Shown: one piece after another, positions 1-8,717 of the stretch
How the letters are laid out: every line of letters starts with the position of its first letter
How positions within the stretch are numbered: position 1 is the stretch's first letter
Origin: Oceanobacillus senegalensis
GTDB lineage: Bacteria; Bacillota; Bacilli; Bacillales; Amphibacillaceae
Reading direction: 5' to 3'
DNA: 64,000 nt
NCBI RefSeq assembly: GCF_900176885.1
Contig: NZ_LT839648.1
Coordinates: 559,049 to 623,048 of the forward strand
Position numbers and translations under genes: made by a program
Notes under the pieces: generated by a model
The model's input: the letters and a program-made list of their open reading frames with translations, nothing else
Told to the model about the DNA's origin: nothing
The model's database searches: none

Positions 1-22
1 TGATCATTAGGGGGAGAAAAAC

Positions 23-568
23 TTGAAAAAAGTATGGGAAAGATTATTCGCCTATTTAATAGATTCATGTATTACAATAATTGGTGGATTCGTTTTTGCG
101 GGAGCAGCTGGGGCTATTGGCTTTTTCGCATCACCGTTAATTTCAGTATTCGTTCCTTACGTTCCATCTGAACTGTCTGAGCAGTATGAATGGATGGAAA
201 GGGTAATGGTACTTTCGTCGTTAGTGGGGATGTTTGTGTTTACTTACCTCTGTTTGGTTGTGGTTTTTAAACTGAACCAGACAATAGGTTATGAAAAACT
301 AGGACTTCAGATGAAGGGAAATAATAAAACAACTTTACTGTTAAAGCTATTGATTCGGTATGGTACATTATTTATTGTGTATTCTTTCCCTTCCTTTAGT
401 GCTAGTTCTTTTGGTTTTGAATCGGTATGGCTAGATTTCCTATTAATAGCTTATATTTTTTATCATTTAATAGATGGCGTTTTATTGCTATCATCAAAGG
501 GAAATCAAACGTTAACAGACAAATGGTTGGGAATGGAGATAGTAGAAACCCAAAAGAGGAAAACGTAA
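23..568 (+). CDS. RDD family membrane protein
   Basis: The 181-residue protein starts at TTG (23), which follows a GGGGGAG ribosome binding site. The first hydrophobic segment carries the RDD-type signature RLFAYLID (residues 7-14), and the C-terminus has the usual DKWLGMEIVE tail. Several transmembrane segments are evident. RDD proteins are small integral membrane proteins, mostly of unknown function; some from halophilic bacilli have been described as cation/proton antiporters. A second RDD-like gene follows about 230 bp downstream and an exporter after that, so this may be a membrane-stress cluster (inference). Confidence 0.8.
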   Translation: MKKVWERLFAYLIDSCITIIGGFVFAGAAGAIGFFASPLISVFVPYVPSELSEQYEWMERVMVLSSLVGMFVFTYLCLVVVFKLNQTIGYEKLGLQMKGNNKTTLLLKLLIRYGTLFIVYSFPSFSASSFGFESVWLDFLLIAYIFYHLIDGVLLLSSKGNQTLTDKWLGMEIVETQKRKT

Positions 569-670
569 TTACTATAGGTTTATTTGCATTTTCGTACCTT
601 TTTTTGTTTTTGTCTTACACTTGAAGGGTTACGCATAGTAATTCAATCACTTTATCTAGGCATTCAGCGC

Positions 671-705
671 TCGCCACGGAAAGCATATTTCCGTAGCGGT
701 ATTTA
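671..705. other. Hairpin in the gap between the RDD genes
   Basis: The 230-bp gap contains an inverted repeat, CCACGGAAA and TTTCCGTAG, around a short loop. No T-run follows, so it is not a standard terminator. It may be a repeat remnant. Confidence 0.3.
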
Positions 706-797
706 TACACTCATGTAGTAAGTTACTGATATTATATCTGTTATGTCCTAAATACCACAATCTAAAAAATAGCTCCTAGTTAAAAGGGGGGATTTTA

Positions 798-1319
798 ATT
801 AAGATATGTAAACGAGTGTTCTCCTATGTTACTGATGTATTGATGCTTTTAATTGGAAGTTTACTAAGTGCCAAAGTAATAGAGTTCTTGGCATCCTTGA
901 TAAAGATTTTTATTATACCATTCTCTAGCTCTATCCAAAATTTTTTTACATATATAATTGAAATAGCTGATGGGGTTTCTTCCATAATTGGCTTTATATT
1001 ATTTTTGTTTAGCTATTTACTTCTTTATATTAGGAGACGAACAGTTGGTGATAAGCTTTTCGGGTTGCAATGGGAAGCAGGGAATAACCTTGCTTTATTA
1101 ACAAAGTATTTAATCCGTTATGGTTTACTGCTTATCGTTTATCATTGCGAAGTGGTTTTCGGAATGGAAAGTGTATTTCTCATAACTACAATGAATGCCT
1201 ACATCGTTTATCACATTGTCGATTCATTTATCCTGTTATGGTCGAAAGGAAATAAAACACTTACTGATAAATGGTTAGGAATCGTAGTATTAGAAATTCC
1301 AAGGAAAAAGAAATCATAA
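798..1319 (+). CDS. RDD-like membrane protein, possible ATT start
   Basis: This is a paralogue of the preceding RDD protein and shares the ending LTDKWLGIVVLE. The first ATG/GTG/TTG-type start in frame is GTG 816, but that lies about 24 nt from the strong GGGGGGA site (786-792) and would cut off the part of the signature that aligns with the neighbour. In-frame ATT 798 lies 5 nt from that site and restores KICKRVFSYVTD, matching KVWERLFAYLID in the first gene. ATT is a rare but known start. Alternatives are a start-codon mutation or the shorter form from 816. The next gene follows within 20 nt, so this gene is probably in an operon with the exporter. Confidence 0.65.
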   Translation: MKICKRVFSYVTDVLMLLIGSLLSAKVIEFLASLIKIFIIPFSSSIQNFFTYIIEIADGVSSIIGFILFLFSYLLLYIRRRTVGDKLFGLQWEAGNNLALLTKYLIRYGLLLIVYHCEVVFGMESVFLITTMNAYIVYHIVDSFILLWSKGNKTLTDKWLGIVVLEIPRKKKS

Positions 1320-1336
1320 CTTGGGGGAGATTTTAT

Positions 1337-2815
1337 ATGACGAAAAATAAGTATGAGTATCTTGCAGACGATCCAAACGTAAAAGTAATGCCTATTATGA
1401 TTTCTTTAATTATCGGGGCCTTTTTTGCTATATTGAATGAAACATTGTTAAATATCGCCCTTACGACATTGATGGATGCATTTCAAATATCCGTTTCAAC
1501 AGTTCAATGGATGGCAACTGGGTTTATGTTAGTAATGGGTATAGTCATACCAGCATCAGCTATCCTATTGCAATGGTTTACAACACGTCAATTATTTTTA
1601 GGTACTATGGCGGTATTCACGTTGGGAACCAGTATTTGTGCTATTTCCCCTACTTTCCCGATTTTACTAACAGGTCGCTTCATTCAGGCAGTTGGAACAG
1701 GGTTGTTAATTCCCATCATTTTTAATGTATTCTTACTCATATTCCCACCACATCGTCGTGGAAAAGTAATGGGAATAGTAGGTTTGGTTTTCATGTTTGC
1801 TCCAGCACTTGGTCCTACACTTTCGGGAGTTGTTGTAGAATATTTGGGCTGGCGTTATTTGTTTATAACTGTCATTCCATTTGTGTTATTTTCCATCGCG
1901 TTTGCTTATAAATATTTAGTAAATGTAACTGAAGTAACGAAGCCTAAGATTGATATCTTCTCCCTTATTTTATCCACAATTGGATTTGGTGGAATTGTAT
2001 ATGGGTTTAGTTCGGCTGGCCAAACGGAGGAGGGATTCTTACATCCGAATGCATATATCCCCATACTAATCGGTATCATCGCATTGGTTATTTTTTCTTT
2101 AAGGCAATTTAAGCTAGATGAGCCAATTATGAATTTAAGAGTTTTTAAATTTCCAATGTATACTCATGCGGTTATCATGTTTTTGATTATCATCATGACC
2201 ATGTTCGCTTCAGAAATCATCTTACCTCTTTACATGCAAGGTCCTTTAGGGTTAGCGCCGGCAATTGCAGGATTTGTTTTACTTCCAGGTGCCATTTTAA
2301 GTGGGTTAATGTCTCCAGTTATGGGATCCTTGTTTGATAAGTTTGGGCCAAAAGTGATGATGCTGCCTGCCACATTAGTATTAAGTGCAACGATGTTTAT
2401 GATGAGTAGATTAACTATGGAAACTCCATTTTGGATGGTTATTATCGGATATATTTTACTCATGTTATCTGTTTCTGCCATTATGATGCCGGCAGAAACC
2501 AATGGCTTAAATCAATTACCTAAAAAAATGTACCCACATGGAACAGCAGTCATGACGACATTGCAGCCTGTAGCAGGAGCAATTGGTGTATCGGTGTTTG
2601 TTAGTATTATGAACACAAGACAAAAGAATATTTTAAATGATTCTGCAACACCAACTAATCCGACAACCATAAACGAAGCTATGGTTTCCGGTGTAGAACT
2701 CGTTTATTTTATTTCTTTTGTAATAGCAGTAATCGCTTTAATTATGTCATTCTTTGTTTATCGATCAACACCTATAGAAACAGTGGAAGCATCTTCCAAT
2801 CAACAAGTTAACTAG
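1337..2815 (+). CDS. MFS drug exporter, DHA2 (EmrB/QacA, LmrB-like)
   Basis: The 492-residue transporter is predicted to have about 14 membrane segments, typical of the DHA2 proton antiporters that export drugs and lipophilic compounds. Visible family features are WMATGFMLVMG in the second helix, TGRFIQAVGTGLLIP (motif B/C region) and LGPTLSGVVVEYLGWRYLF (motif C, the antiporter motif). The open frame extends upstream, but ATG 1337 sits 7 nt after GGGGGAG and is the better start. It directly follows the RDD-like gene. The substrate cannot be told from sequence; LmrB-type lincomycin/multidrug export is the nearest comparison. Confidence 0.88.
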   Translation: MTKNKYEYLADDPNVKVMPIMISLIIGAFFAILNETLLNIALTTLMDAFQISVSTVQWMATGFMLVMGIVIPASAILLQWFTTRQLFLGTMAVFTLGTSICAISPTFPILLTGRFIQAVGTGLLIPIIFNVFLLIFPPHRRGKVMGIVGLVFMFAPALGPTLSGVVVEYLGWRYLFITVIPFVLFSIAFAYKYLVNVTEVTKPKIDIFSLILSTIGFGGIVYGFSSAGQTEEGFLHPNAYIPILIGIIALVIFSLRQFKLDEPIMNLRVFKFPMYTHAVIMFLIIIMTMFASEIILPLYMQGPLGLAPAIAGFVLLPGAILSGLMSPVMGSLFDKFGPKVMMLPATLVLSATMFMMSRLTMETPFWMVIIGYILLMLSVSAIMMPAETNGLNQLPKKMYPHGTAVMTTLQPVAGAIGVSVFVSIMNTRQKNILNDSATPTNPTTINEAMVSGVELVYFISFVIAVIALIMSFFVYRSTPIETVEASSNQQVN

Positions 2816-2830
2816 GTGAATATCACTCTT

Positions 2831-2864
2831 AGAGAAGTTAAGTGTAAATACTTCTCTATTTTTC
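2831..2864 (+). terminator. Rho-independent terminator of the exporter operon
   Basis: The stem AGAGAAGT/ACTTCTCT is followed by ATTTTTC, 15 bp after the MFS stop codon. Confidence 0.8.
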
Positions 2865-2933
2865 TTTTCATAACCATTTAGTTTGGCTAGGCGCTTATTA
2901 CCAGTAAATTCCTCACATATAATAAATAAGAAG

Positions 2934-2966
2934 ACGAGAAAATCCTTTTTGAAGGTTTTCTCGCCT
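2934..2966 (-). terminator. Terminator behind the 28-residue basic peptide gene
   Basis: The inverted repeat GAGAAAA...TTTTCTC lies just past the stop of the small minus-strand gene, followed on that strand by a T-rich stretch. Confidence 0.6.
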
Positions 2967-2977
2967 ACATCTTATTA

Positions 2978-3064
2978 TTATCTTTTAACAACCTTTTTAG
3001 AGCCACAACCACATCCTTTTCTTTTTGTTGTAGCTCTTGTTTTCTTTCTTTTCACTGCTTTCAC
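2978..3064 (-). CDS. 28-residue basic Cys/Gly peptide, unknown
   Basis: The GTG start at 3064 lies 8 nt after a perfect AAGGAGG site on the minus strand, and the frame runs 28 codons to TAA, followed by a hairpin. The peptide is very rich in Lys, Arg and Thr and carries a CGCGS motif near residues 18-22 before KKVVKR. No family is recognised. The strong ribosome binding site and own terminator argue that it is expressed. It could be a spore-associated small basic protein or a nucleic-acid-binding peptide with a metal-binding Cys pair; both are guesses. Confidence 0.55.
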   Translation of the reverse strand: MKAVKRKKTRATTKRKGCGCGSKKVVKR

Positions 3065-3191
3065 AAGGGGCACCTCCTTAGGTGGAGCTTAAGATGGCTT
3101 ATGTTTTTTTTCACTATTAGTATACGAGGAATTTTTTCAAAAGGTGTGGACCTGTACTTCACTGATATCTTTACAAATTCTTAGCTTTCCT

Positions 3192-3230
3192 TGAAAAAGT
3201 TAGACGCTCTAGGTTTATCCCGGAGCGTCT
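3192..3230 (-). terminator. Terminator of the HAD phosphatase gene
   Basis: The perfect 8-bp stem AGACGCTC/GAGCGTCT is followed on the minus strand by AACTTTTTC, 12 bp beyond the stop of the HAD gene. Confidence 0.85.
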
Positions 3231-3241
3231 ACATCAATTTA

Positions 3242-4024
3242 TTAGATTACGTCTAATTCCTTTAGTCCGTTAAAAATACCATCTTCATCTACCGTAGTGG
3301 TTTTTCGTTTAGCGTATTGGAATAATTCCGGATTAGCGTTCCCCATTGCAATCCCTTCGCCAACGGATTGTAGCATTTCCTTATCATTCATGCCGTCCCC
3401 AAATGCAATGGTTGCATCTTTTGGTATGTCTAACCGTTCGAGGACTTTCTTAATTGCTTCGCCTTTGTTCACATTGGTTCGAATAATGTCGTAAGCATGC
3501 TTCACCCCATTAACATTTACTTGAGATAGTCGGATGTTCGAATGTAACTGATATAATGTAGCATGTTCTGGTTTTAAATTCATAACGGTCATACCTAATA
3601 TCTGTCCCGTTATTTTCGGTGTATATTCCACATTTTGATACATTTGAAATATTTCACTAAATTGTTGTGAGATTGGACTATCGAGGTGGGTAAAATAATT
3701 TTTTCCATTCGTATACATCGTGATTTCATGCTTATGTTCCTTAGCAATCTTCACCATTTCCTTTACATCTTCCTCTTGCATTGGCTCATCCACAATCGTT
3801 TCATTATTATAGATGGCATGTGCACCATTATAGCCAATAAAGGAATCAATATTTAACTCCTTTGCAAGGACTTTGATTTCATGAATCGGTCTACCAGTAG
3901 CAAGAAAAACTTCAATATTTTGTTCTTGTAGCTTTAAAATTGCCTCCTTGGTTTTCCCAGAGTATGTATGATCTGATTTCAGAATTGTTCCATCAATATC
4001 TAAAAATACTGCTTTATATGTCAT
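3242..4024 (-). CDS. Cof-type HAD-IIB sugar-phosphatase-like hydrolase
   Basis: This 260-residue protein belongs to the haloacid dehalogenase superfamily, Cof type. Motif I is DIDGTIL (residues 9-15, with the nucleophile and acid Asp), motif II is the Thr of LATGRP, and motif III/IV is AFGDGMNDKEML near the C-terminus, preceded by the conserved Lys of NKGEA. The central cap is of C2B type. Such enzymes dephosphorylate sugar phosphates, FMN or PLP, and the substrate cannot be told here. It is a single gene with its own terminator. Confidence 0.92.
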   Translation of the reverse strand: MTYKAVFLDIDGTILKSDHTYSGKTKEAILKLQEQNIEVFLATGRPIHEIKVLAKELNIDSFIGYNGAHAIYNNETIVDEPMQEEDVKEMVKIAKEHKHEITMYTNGKNYFTHLDSPISQQFSEIFQMYQNVEYTPKITGQILGMTVMNLKPEHATLYQLHSNIRLSQVNVNGVKHAYDIIRTNVNKGEAIKKVLERLDIPKDATIAFGDGMNDKEMLQSVGEGIAMGNANPELFQYAKRKTTTVDEDGIFNGLKELDVI

Positions 4025-4203
4025 GTTAAACTCCTTTTAGAAAAATAATGATATAAAGATAGTGTAGCATAAAAAGGAGTTAATCGCAGGTTAAGGGGCA
4101 GTAATACCCCCACTGATTGAGATTCACTTTATATGAAAGGGAAGTACTTATTTTATATTCTCTTTACAATAAAAGTAGTACCTTTTGAAAGGAAGCGTTG
4201 GAA

Positions 4204-4305
4204 ATGATCCTGTTAAAAAGTAATAGGATGATGGAATTTATGTTTTCCATGATTTTAGGAAAAATTATGCACTGTTTAATTGACTTTGTTCGTGTCGAAT
4301 TGTAA
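4204..4305 (+). CDS. Possible 33-residue peptide, unknown
   Basis: A short frame begins with ATG 10 nt after AAAGGA and ends at TAA 4305. The peptide is Met-rich and hydrophobic (MMEFMFSMILGK) and could be a single-pass membrane peptide. Nothing else supports it, so it may be chance. Confidence 0.2.
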   Translation: MILLKSNRMMEFMFSMILGKIMHCLIDFVRVEL

Positions 4306-4346
4306 ACTTAATATTAGTGATTATATAAACAATTGGGGTGAAATGG

Positions 4347-4628
4347 ATGGTAGAATCAGTTCTAACTGCAGGCGGGGTTTTAGGATTTATTTCATTTATC
4401 CTAAGTCTAATGTTAGTAAAAGTAACACCAAAGGATAAATATGTTGCATATTATCATGCAGTCTTTTTAGGAATTGTGGGTATTCTACTTGTATTAACAT
4501 CATCATTAGTAGATATTCACTTTATGGGAATACCTTTAGGTGGATTAGGAATTGTATGCATGTTCTCTGCGGCAATTGGATTTATTTTCTCATCAATCTT
4601 TGATGCTTATCAACAAGCAAATGCATAA
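4347..4628 (+). CDS. Small three-helix membrane protein, unknown
   Basis: ATG 4347 lies 6 nt after the TTGGGGTGA site and gives a 93-residue protein with three hydrophobic stretches: an N-terminal one ending at a basic KVTPKDK loop, a second around GIVGILLVLTSS, and a third, Gly-rich one. A strong terminator overlaps its stop. The size and layout recall the YesK-like small membrane proteins of Bacillus, but the match is not firm. No function is assigned. Confidence 0.7.
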   Translation: MVESVLTAGGVLGFISFILSLMLVKVTPKDKYVAYYHAVFLGIVGILLVLTSSLVDIHFMGIPLGGLGIVCMFSAAIGFIFSSIFDAYQQANA

Positions 4629-4658
4629 AAAAAGAACGGTTGATCCGTTCTTTTTTTA
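4627..4658 (+). terminator. Strong terminator
   Basis: The A-tract, AAGAACGG/CCGTTCTT stem and T7 tail begin at the stop codon of the small membrane protein gene. Confidence 0.9.
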
Positions 4659-4751
4659 TGGGAAAAATAAATATGTTAAGTTAGGAACATCTATGGTATC
4701 TCAGAAAGTAACACCTAAGCAAATCAAAGATTAATTTTGTGAGGGTATCCA

Positions 4752-4792
4752 GAACTAAAAAGCCTAATCCTAATTAATGTGATGGATTAGGC
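4752..4792 (-). terminator. Terminator of cvfB
   Basis: The 10-bp perfect stem AGCCTAATCC/GGATTAGGCT is followed by TTTTTA on the minus strand, just past the cvfB stop. Confidence 0.85.
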
Positions 4793-4800
4793 TATATTTA

Positions 4801-5655
4801 TTATTTTAAATACGTACTTCCATCCCGCTGCTCAATTTTTCCCTCTTTCATGAGCTTTCCAAGTGCTCGTTTAAAGGCAGCTTTACTGATTTGAAAAGTT
4901 CCACGAATATCCTCTGGATCACTTTTATCGCTAAATGGAATGACTCCACCATTCTCTTGTAGTTTTTCCATGATGGCTTCAGCGTCATCAACCATACCAT
5001 GCTGTTTCAGCGGACGAAGGGAAATGTTCAATGTACCATCTCCTTTTACCTCTATTACCCGGCCTTGGACATATTCTCCTAGTCTTGGTTCCTCTTTTCT
5101 TTCGGTATGATGAATAAATCCGCGATGATTTTCATCTGTAATGAGAGCCGAACCCTCCCTGCTTGTATAATAGATTGTACCTTTAACAGATTTATTTAAG
5201 TTCTCTTCCGATGCAGTTTCAAACTCATAATACATAATTCCTTCTGTAGCTGGGATAGCTAACATACGACCTTTTTTATCAAATCCCAGTGTGACAAAGA
5301 GTTTATCACCTGGTTTTGGCCAGACGGATTGATATAGTGGTAAATCATCATTCGACACGAGAAAATCCTTTGCAATACCAATGTTTACGAATGCACCAAG
5401 TCGAGGGATTACTTCTACGACCTCGGCCCAACCATATTGATCTAATTGAATTTTTGGTAACACTGTTGTTGCAGTAGTATTCCTCTTTTTATCTTTATAT
5501 AAAAAGACATCCAATGTTTCTCCTTCTTCATATTCACCATCGGCTTCATTATGATGGAGAAGGGCCTGCTCACCATCTTTTGCAAGTACATAACCAGTAT
5601 CAATTTGACGTAAAACCTGCATCGATTCGACTGTACCAATTCTTAATGTTTCCAT
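4801..5655 (-). CDS. cvfB: S1-like RNA-binding protein CvfB (YitL)
   Basis: This 284-residue protein matches CvfB, which in Staphylococcus binds RNA through S1-type domains and affects virulence gene expression. Repeated S1/OB-fold blocks are visible, such as GWAEVVEVIPRLGAFVNIGIAKDFLVS and GRVIEVKGDGTLNISLRP, followed by a C-terminal winged helix (AFKRALGKLMKEGKI). The frame extends upstream, but ATG 5655 (METLRIGTV) is 6 nt after GAAGG and is the likely start. It is a single gene with its own terminator. The family is known to bind RNA; its targets here are unknown. Confidence 0.9.
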   Translation of the reverse strand: METLRIGTVESMQVLRQIDTGYVLAKDGEQALLHHNEADGEYEEGETLDVFLYKDKKRNTTATTVLPKIQLDQYGWAEVVEVIPRLGAFVNIGIAKDFLVSNDDLPLYQSVWPKPGDKLFVTLGFDKKGRMLAIPATEGIMYYEFETASEENLNKSVKGTIYYTSREGSALITDENHRGFIHHTERKEEPRLGEYVQGRVIEVKGDGTLNISLRPLKQHGMVDDAEAIMEKLQENGGVIPFSDKSDPEDIRGTFQISKAAFKRALGKLMKEGKIEQRDGSTYLK

Positions 5656-5897
5656 GAGTAACCTTCTTTCTTCTAATTTAAGCATCTAGCACTTAACTTA
5701 CTGTCATATTCTGGGTGCTTTCACTTTCTATATGTATTGGAAAAGGGATACCCTATTAAAAAGAGTACCCCTTTGATTAAAAAGTAACACATAAGTTTTA
5801 TATTTTTAATCCCGAATCAACTTTTCGGGTGGGAAATGTTATCAATCATATTTCACTTTAACCGCGGTACATGTTCCACATAGATTTAGCTTTGGTA

Positions 5898-6014
5898 CCT
5901 AGTGATTATTTTCTCACTATCACAAACTAGGCTCCTTTGCTTTTCGTTTGATGTTTTCTAACTTAAGCAACGTAAGCCCTTCCTACTCTTACGTCCTTGC
6001 GTCCCCTTAGACGC
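5898..6014. other. Consecutive stem-loops in a 490-bp non-coding gap
   Basis: The gap between the hemerythrin-like gene and cvfB holds no supported gene. It has three hairpins in a row: CTAGT...ACTAG with an inner GTGAT/ATCAC (5898-5931), ACGTAAG/CTTACGT (5970-5994) and GCGTC/GACGC (5999-6014). A further CCCGAA/TTCGGG hairpin lies near 5812-5829. On the minus strand this would be in the leader of cvfB or the tail of the hemerythrin transcript. It could be an unannotated structured RNA or an old repeat; I recognise no known RNA family. Confidence 0.35.
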
Positions 6015-6143
6015 GCCAGTGTGAGTAAGCATCTTCAAAAACATTGTAGAATGCCAGTTCACTTAGTAGTTACTTAAAAGTGCAACTCTATAACAATAAC
6101 TTGTATACATGATTTTGTCAACTTTATACCATTCAGGTATCTG

Positions 6144-6626
6144 TTAAAGCTGTTCCGGTTGGACTTCATCTATATGTAAATAAGGTTTTAATTTTTGAAG
6201 TTCATGCTCTGGTAGTGCTTCTTCAATCATTGGGAAGACAATTCGTTCTTCCTTTCTAATATGAGTATTTAGAAGTTCACCAAGCTTATTCATAAGGGAG
6301 ACTTCATTTTCATTGGATGTTAGAATTTGATGCACAAGAGATCTTACAGTTACGTGTTCCAATAGTAATTCGGTTATTTCAGGCTGTTGGATGGACTCAT
6401 ATTGTGCATATATAGGAAGTAGAATTTCTTCTTCATCTCGAAAATGCTGATTGCCATCCTTTTCCCAAAAATTCCTTAGCTTATTCTTTAATTCATTCAC
6501 TGTTGTATCCCCTTTATCTGTTCCTACTCTTCTTAATTGTAATGCTAAAAATAACGTGTGATGATGGTGATGGGAGAGTGGGTATAATGCTTCATGTCGT
6601 TTAATCCCTTTATTACGTTTTGTCAT
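6144..6626 (-). CDS. Hemerythrin-like HHE domain protein
   Basis: The 160-residue protein starts at ATG 6626 after a clear AAGGAGG site. The His-rich LSHHHHHTLFLALQLRR segment near residues 17-33, FRDEEEILLPIY (residues 62-73) and HIRKEERIVFPMIEE (residues 118-132) supply the His and Glu ligands expected of a di-iron hemerythrin four-helix bundle. Relatives bind oxygen or sense or repair nitrosative damage; a precise role cannot be assigned. It is a single gene. Confidence 0.85.
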   Translation of the reverse strand: MTKRNKGIKRHEALYPLSHHHHHTLFLALQLRRVGTDKGDTTVNELKNKLRNFWEKDGNQHFRDEEEILLPIYAQYESIQQPEITELLLEHVTVRSLVHQILTSNENEVSLMNKLGELLNTHIRKEERIVFPMIEEALPEHELQKLKPYLHIDEVQPEQL

Positions 6627-6817
6627 ACTTTATCCTCCTTATGGATTTATCTAATGACAATTATAGTAAACCGTTTTTCACTAACATGAAAAGTGATGTA
6701 AGTCATTCAATAAGTAGAGGGGATGATTGGATGGAAATGTCACGTAGCTTCGGGGGTATTATTTCCTTTTATAACTAGAACCCTAAAAAATGAGTCCATA
6801 CTCCAGTAAATTGAAAC

Positions 6818-6934
6818 GGGTGGGACAAAAGTATTTCTTCAGAACAATAACCGAACATGATAGATGCTATTAGTCGTTCTGGAATGTAGTGTACTTTTTG
6901 TCTTTTGTGTTAAATGCTTTATGTCCCAGCCCCT
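6818..6934. repeat. Palindrome-ended intergenic repeat (GGGACAAAAG / ATGTCCC arms)
   Basis: The left arm GGGTGGGACAAAAG and right arm TTTATGTCCCAGCCCC form the ends of a hairpin-like element of about 117 bp in the 350-bp gap after the GlcG-like gene. The same arms bound a larger element at 24870-25166. Repeats of this kind are common between genes in Bacillaceae. The rest of the gap (6627-6817) shows nothing else. Confidence 0.6.
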
Positions 6935-6979
6935 TCTCTATTTTTTATATGATGTTAGCTAAGTAGTAACCCGATAATG

Positions 6980-7408
6980 TTATCTAGTTTTCTCTAAATT
7001 TAATTCATTGAAAGCTTTAACGCCCGCCTCGGCTACTTTTACATCATTCGGAACGGTGCTTCCACTCACACCAATCGCTCCTACAACTTTTCCATCTTTC
7101 TCAAGAGGAATTCCGCCACCAAAAACAACAATACGTCCTTGATTGGTCGTATTAAGGCCAAAGAGTTCAGCTTTAGGGACTGTTGCTTCTTCAAGATTGG
7201 AAGTTGGCATCTTTAAAGCGACAGAGGTCCATGCTTTGTTCTGAGCTATATCAATACTTGCTAACCAAGCATCGTCCATACGGTGAGTAGCAATAAGGTT
7301 ACCGCCTTCATCTAAAACTGAAATAACCATTTGAACTCCCAATTTAGATGCTTCATTTTCAGCTTTCTCTATAATTGTCTTTGCGATTTCCAGATTTAAT
7401 TTTTCCAT
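6980..7408 (-). CDS. GlcG/HbpS family haem-binding-like protein
   Basis: This 142-residue single-domain protein of the GlcG/HbpS/PduO-C family (DUF336) has a good AAGGAGG site before ATG 7408. Family marks are VLDEGGNLIATHRMDDAW (residues 31-48), the RIVVFGGGIPLEKDGKVVGAIGVSG core (91-115) and DVKVAEAGVKAF at the end. Relatives bind haem (HbpS) or act in glycolate and cobalamin contexts, but many are uncharacterised. It lacks an export signal, so it is probably cytoplasmic. Confidence 0.88.
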   Translation of the reverse strand: MEKLNLEIAKTIIEKAENEASKLGVQMVISVLDEGGNLIATHRMDDAWLASIDIAQNKAWTSVALKMPTSNLEEATVPKAELFGLNTTNQGRIVVFGGGIPLEKDGKVVGAIGVSGSTVPNDVKVAEAGVKAFNELNLEKTR

Positions 7409-7801
7409 TTAAAATTCCTCCTTATTTATGTAACTAGAATTTATTAAATTCCATTGCATCTATAAAATAACAATTATTATAAATAAATGTTGTTAAAATT
7501 TGTCGAGGAGTAATAGATTATAAAAATATATACTTTAGTCCCAGTTAGTAGGGAGGATTTTTTTATATGTATAGTTATTTCGTATCTGTTATTTTAGTTA
7601 AGATGGAAATCATATTATGAAATAAAATAGATTTGCTATGGATTTATCGGATTATAGTTTAATAGCTGGTGAATTTGGAGTATTGACTTATTCACTATTT
7701 ATCTTAGGATTAATACTAATGGTACGCAAAGACATTTTTACATAGAGGGACTAGGGTGGCGGCAACCTGATACAAATTTTTCTGAAATGGAGTGTGAAGA
7801 A
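7409..7801 (+). other. Gap of about 390 bp with one weak 35-codon frame
   Basis: The only candidate is a frame from ATG 7638 to TAG 7745 that would encode a 35-residue peptide with one hydrophobic helix (LTYSLFILGLILMV). It has no convincing ribosome binding site. No terminator or repeat was found. Confidence 0.25.
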
Positions 7802-8458
7802 ATGAGAAACTCTTTTTTAATAGTATGTTTCATTATGATAATGACGTTCGGGTTATCCGCATGTGGTTCAGAGCCTACTGATAGGAATATATCGAATGAT
7901 AATGAAATTTCAACTAGTAAAATAATGTCTGATGTAGGTGAGGAAGATTTTTTGGATTCGGAGAGTATAAGTGTAGCTGATGAATTGGCAGTATATAAAA
8001 CAGAAGGAATTCAACCTTTATATGATAATTCCATTAAAATTTTAGAAATGGGTGCCCGTTACACTACCATGTTGGACCAACCTAAAAAAGCTTATAATTA
8101 TTTGAAAGATGAGGTCATTCCATTAATAGATGAAACAAAAATAATGGCCGTAGATTTACAAAATAGTTTAACAAACAAAGAAATAAAAGACTTAAATAAA
8201 ATATTTATCTATCAAATAGATTTAACACTAGAATCTTTTTCTAAGACAGCAGAAATGACAAAATTAAATATTCCACCGGTTAGTGAAAAGGATACGGGAG
8301 AAACAGAAAAAATTTTTGCCAAAACTCGAGAAATACAGGCGGAAATTGATCGTACGATACAGGAATACAATAGTGAGATGGATGAATTATCGAAGAAGTA
8401 TGATGTGGTCGATAATGACATAGAGATAATTGATGATCCGAATGAGTTAATCGAATAA
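7802..8458 (+). CDS. Unknown lipoprotein
   Basis: ATG 7802 lies 7 nt after GGAGTG; an in-frame ATG at 7787 has no such support. The signal peptide (RNSFLIVCFIMIMTFG) ends in the lipobox LSAC, so the protein is predicted to be tethered to the outer face of the membrane. The mature part of about 195 residues is acidic and helical, with a coiled-coil-like C-terminal stretch (AKTREIQAEIDRTIQEYN). No family is recognised. A run of acidic residues follows the lipobox, a common linker in such proteins. Confidence 0.75.
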   Translation: MRNSFLIVCFIMIMTFGLSACGSEPTDRNISNDNEISTSKIMSDVGEEDFLDSESISVADELAVYKTEGIQPLYDNSIKILEMGARYTTMLDQPKKAYNYLKDEVIPLIDETKIMAVDLQNSLTNKEIKDLNKIFIYQIDLTLESFSKTAEMTKLNIPPVSEKDTGETEKIFAKTREIQAEIDRTIQEYNSEMDELSKKYDVVDNDIEIIDDPNELIE

Positions 8459-8717
8459 CGAGACACTTAGTTAAGTATACTCCACTTTTTTTCATTGAAA
8501 TAATTTCATTTTTTCTTGTTCCAAAGACTATGCACTCCAATTGGGTATGAAAAGGGGGAATGTATTTTAAATTAATATTTAATCAACCGTTCCAGAGATA
8601 ACATGATGAAAATTGATTAAAGTCCTTACAAAAGATAGAACATTTATCAGATATGCAAGCAAGGTTCGTGATATATTCTGATAGAAAATGATAAACAGCA
8701 ACAAAAGAGGTGGCAAC

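Noticed and set aside
5812-6014. c-di-AMP (ydaO) or other known riboswitch in the gap before cvfB
   Set aside because: The conserved core sequences of ydaO, M-box, T-box, 6S or SRP RNA could not be found.
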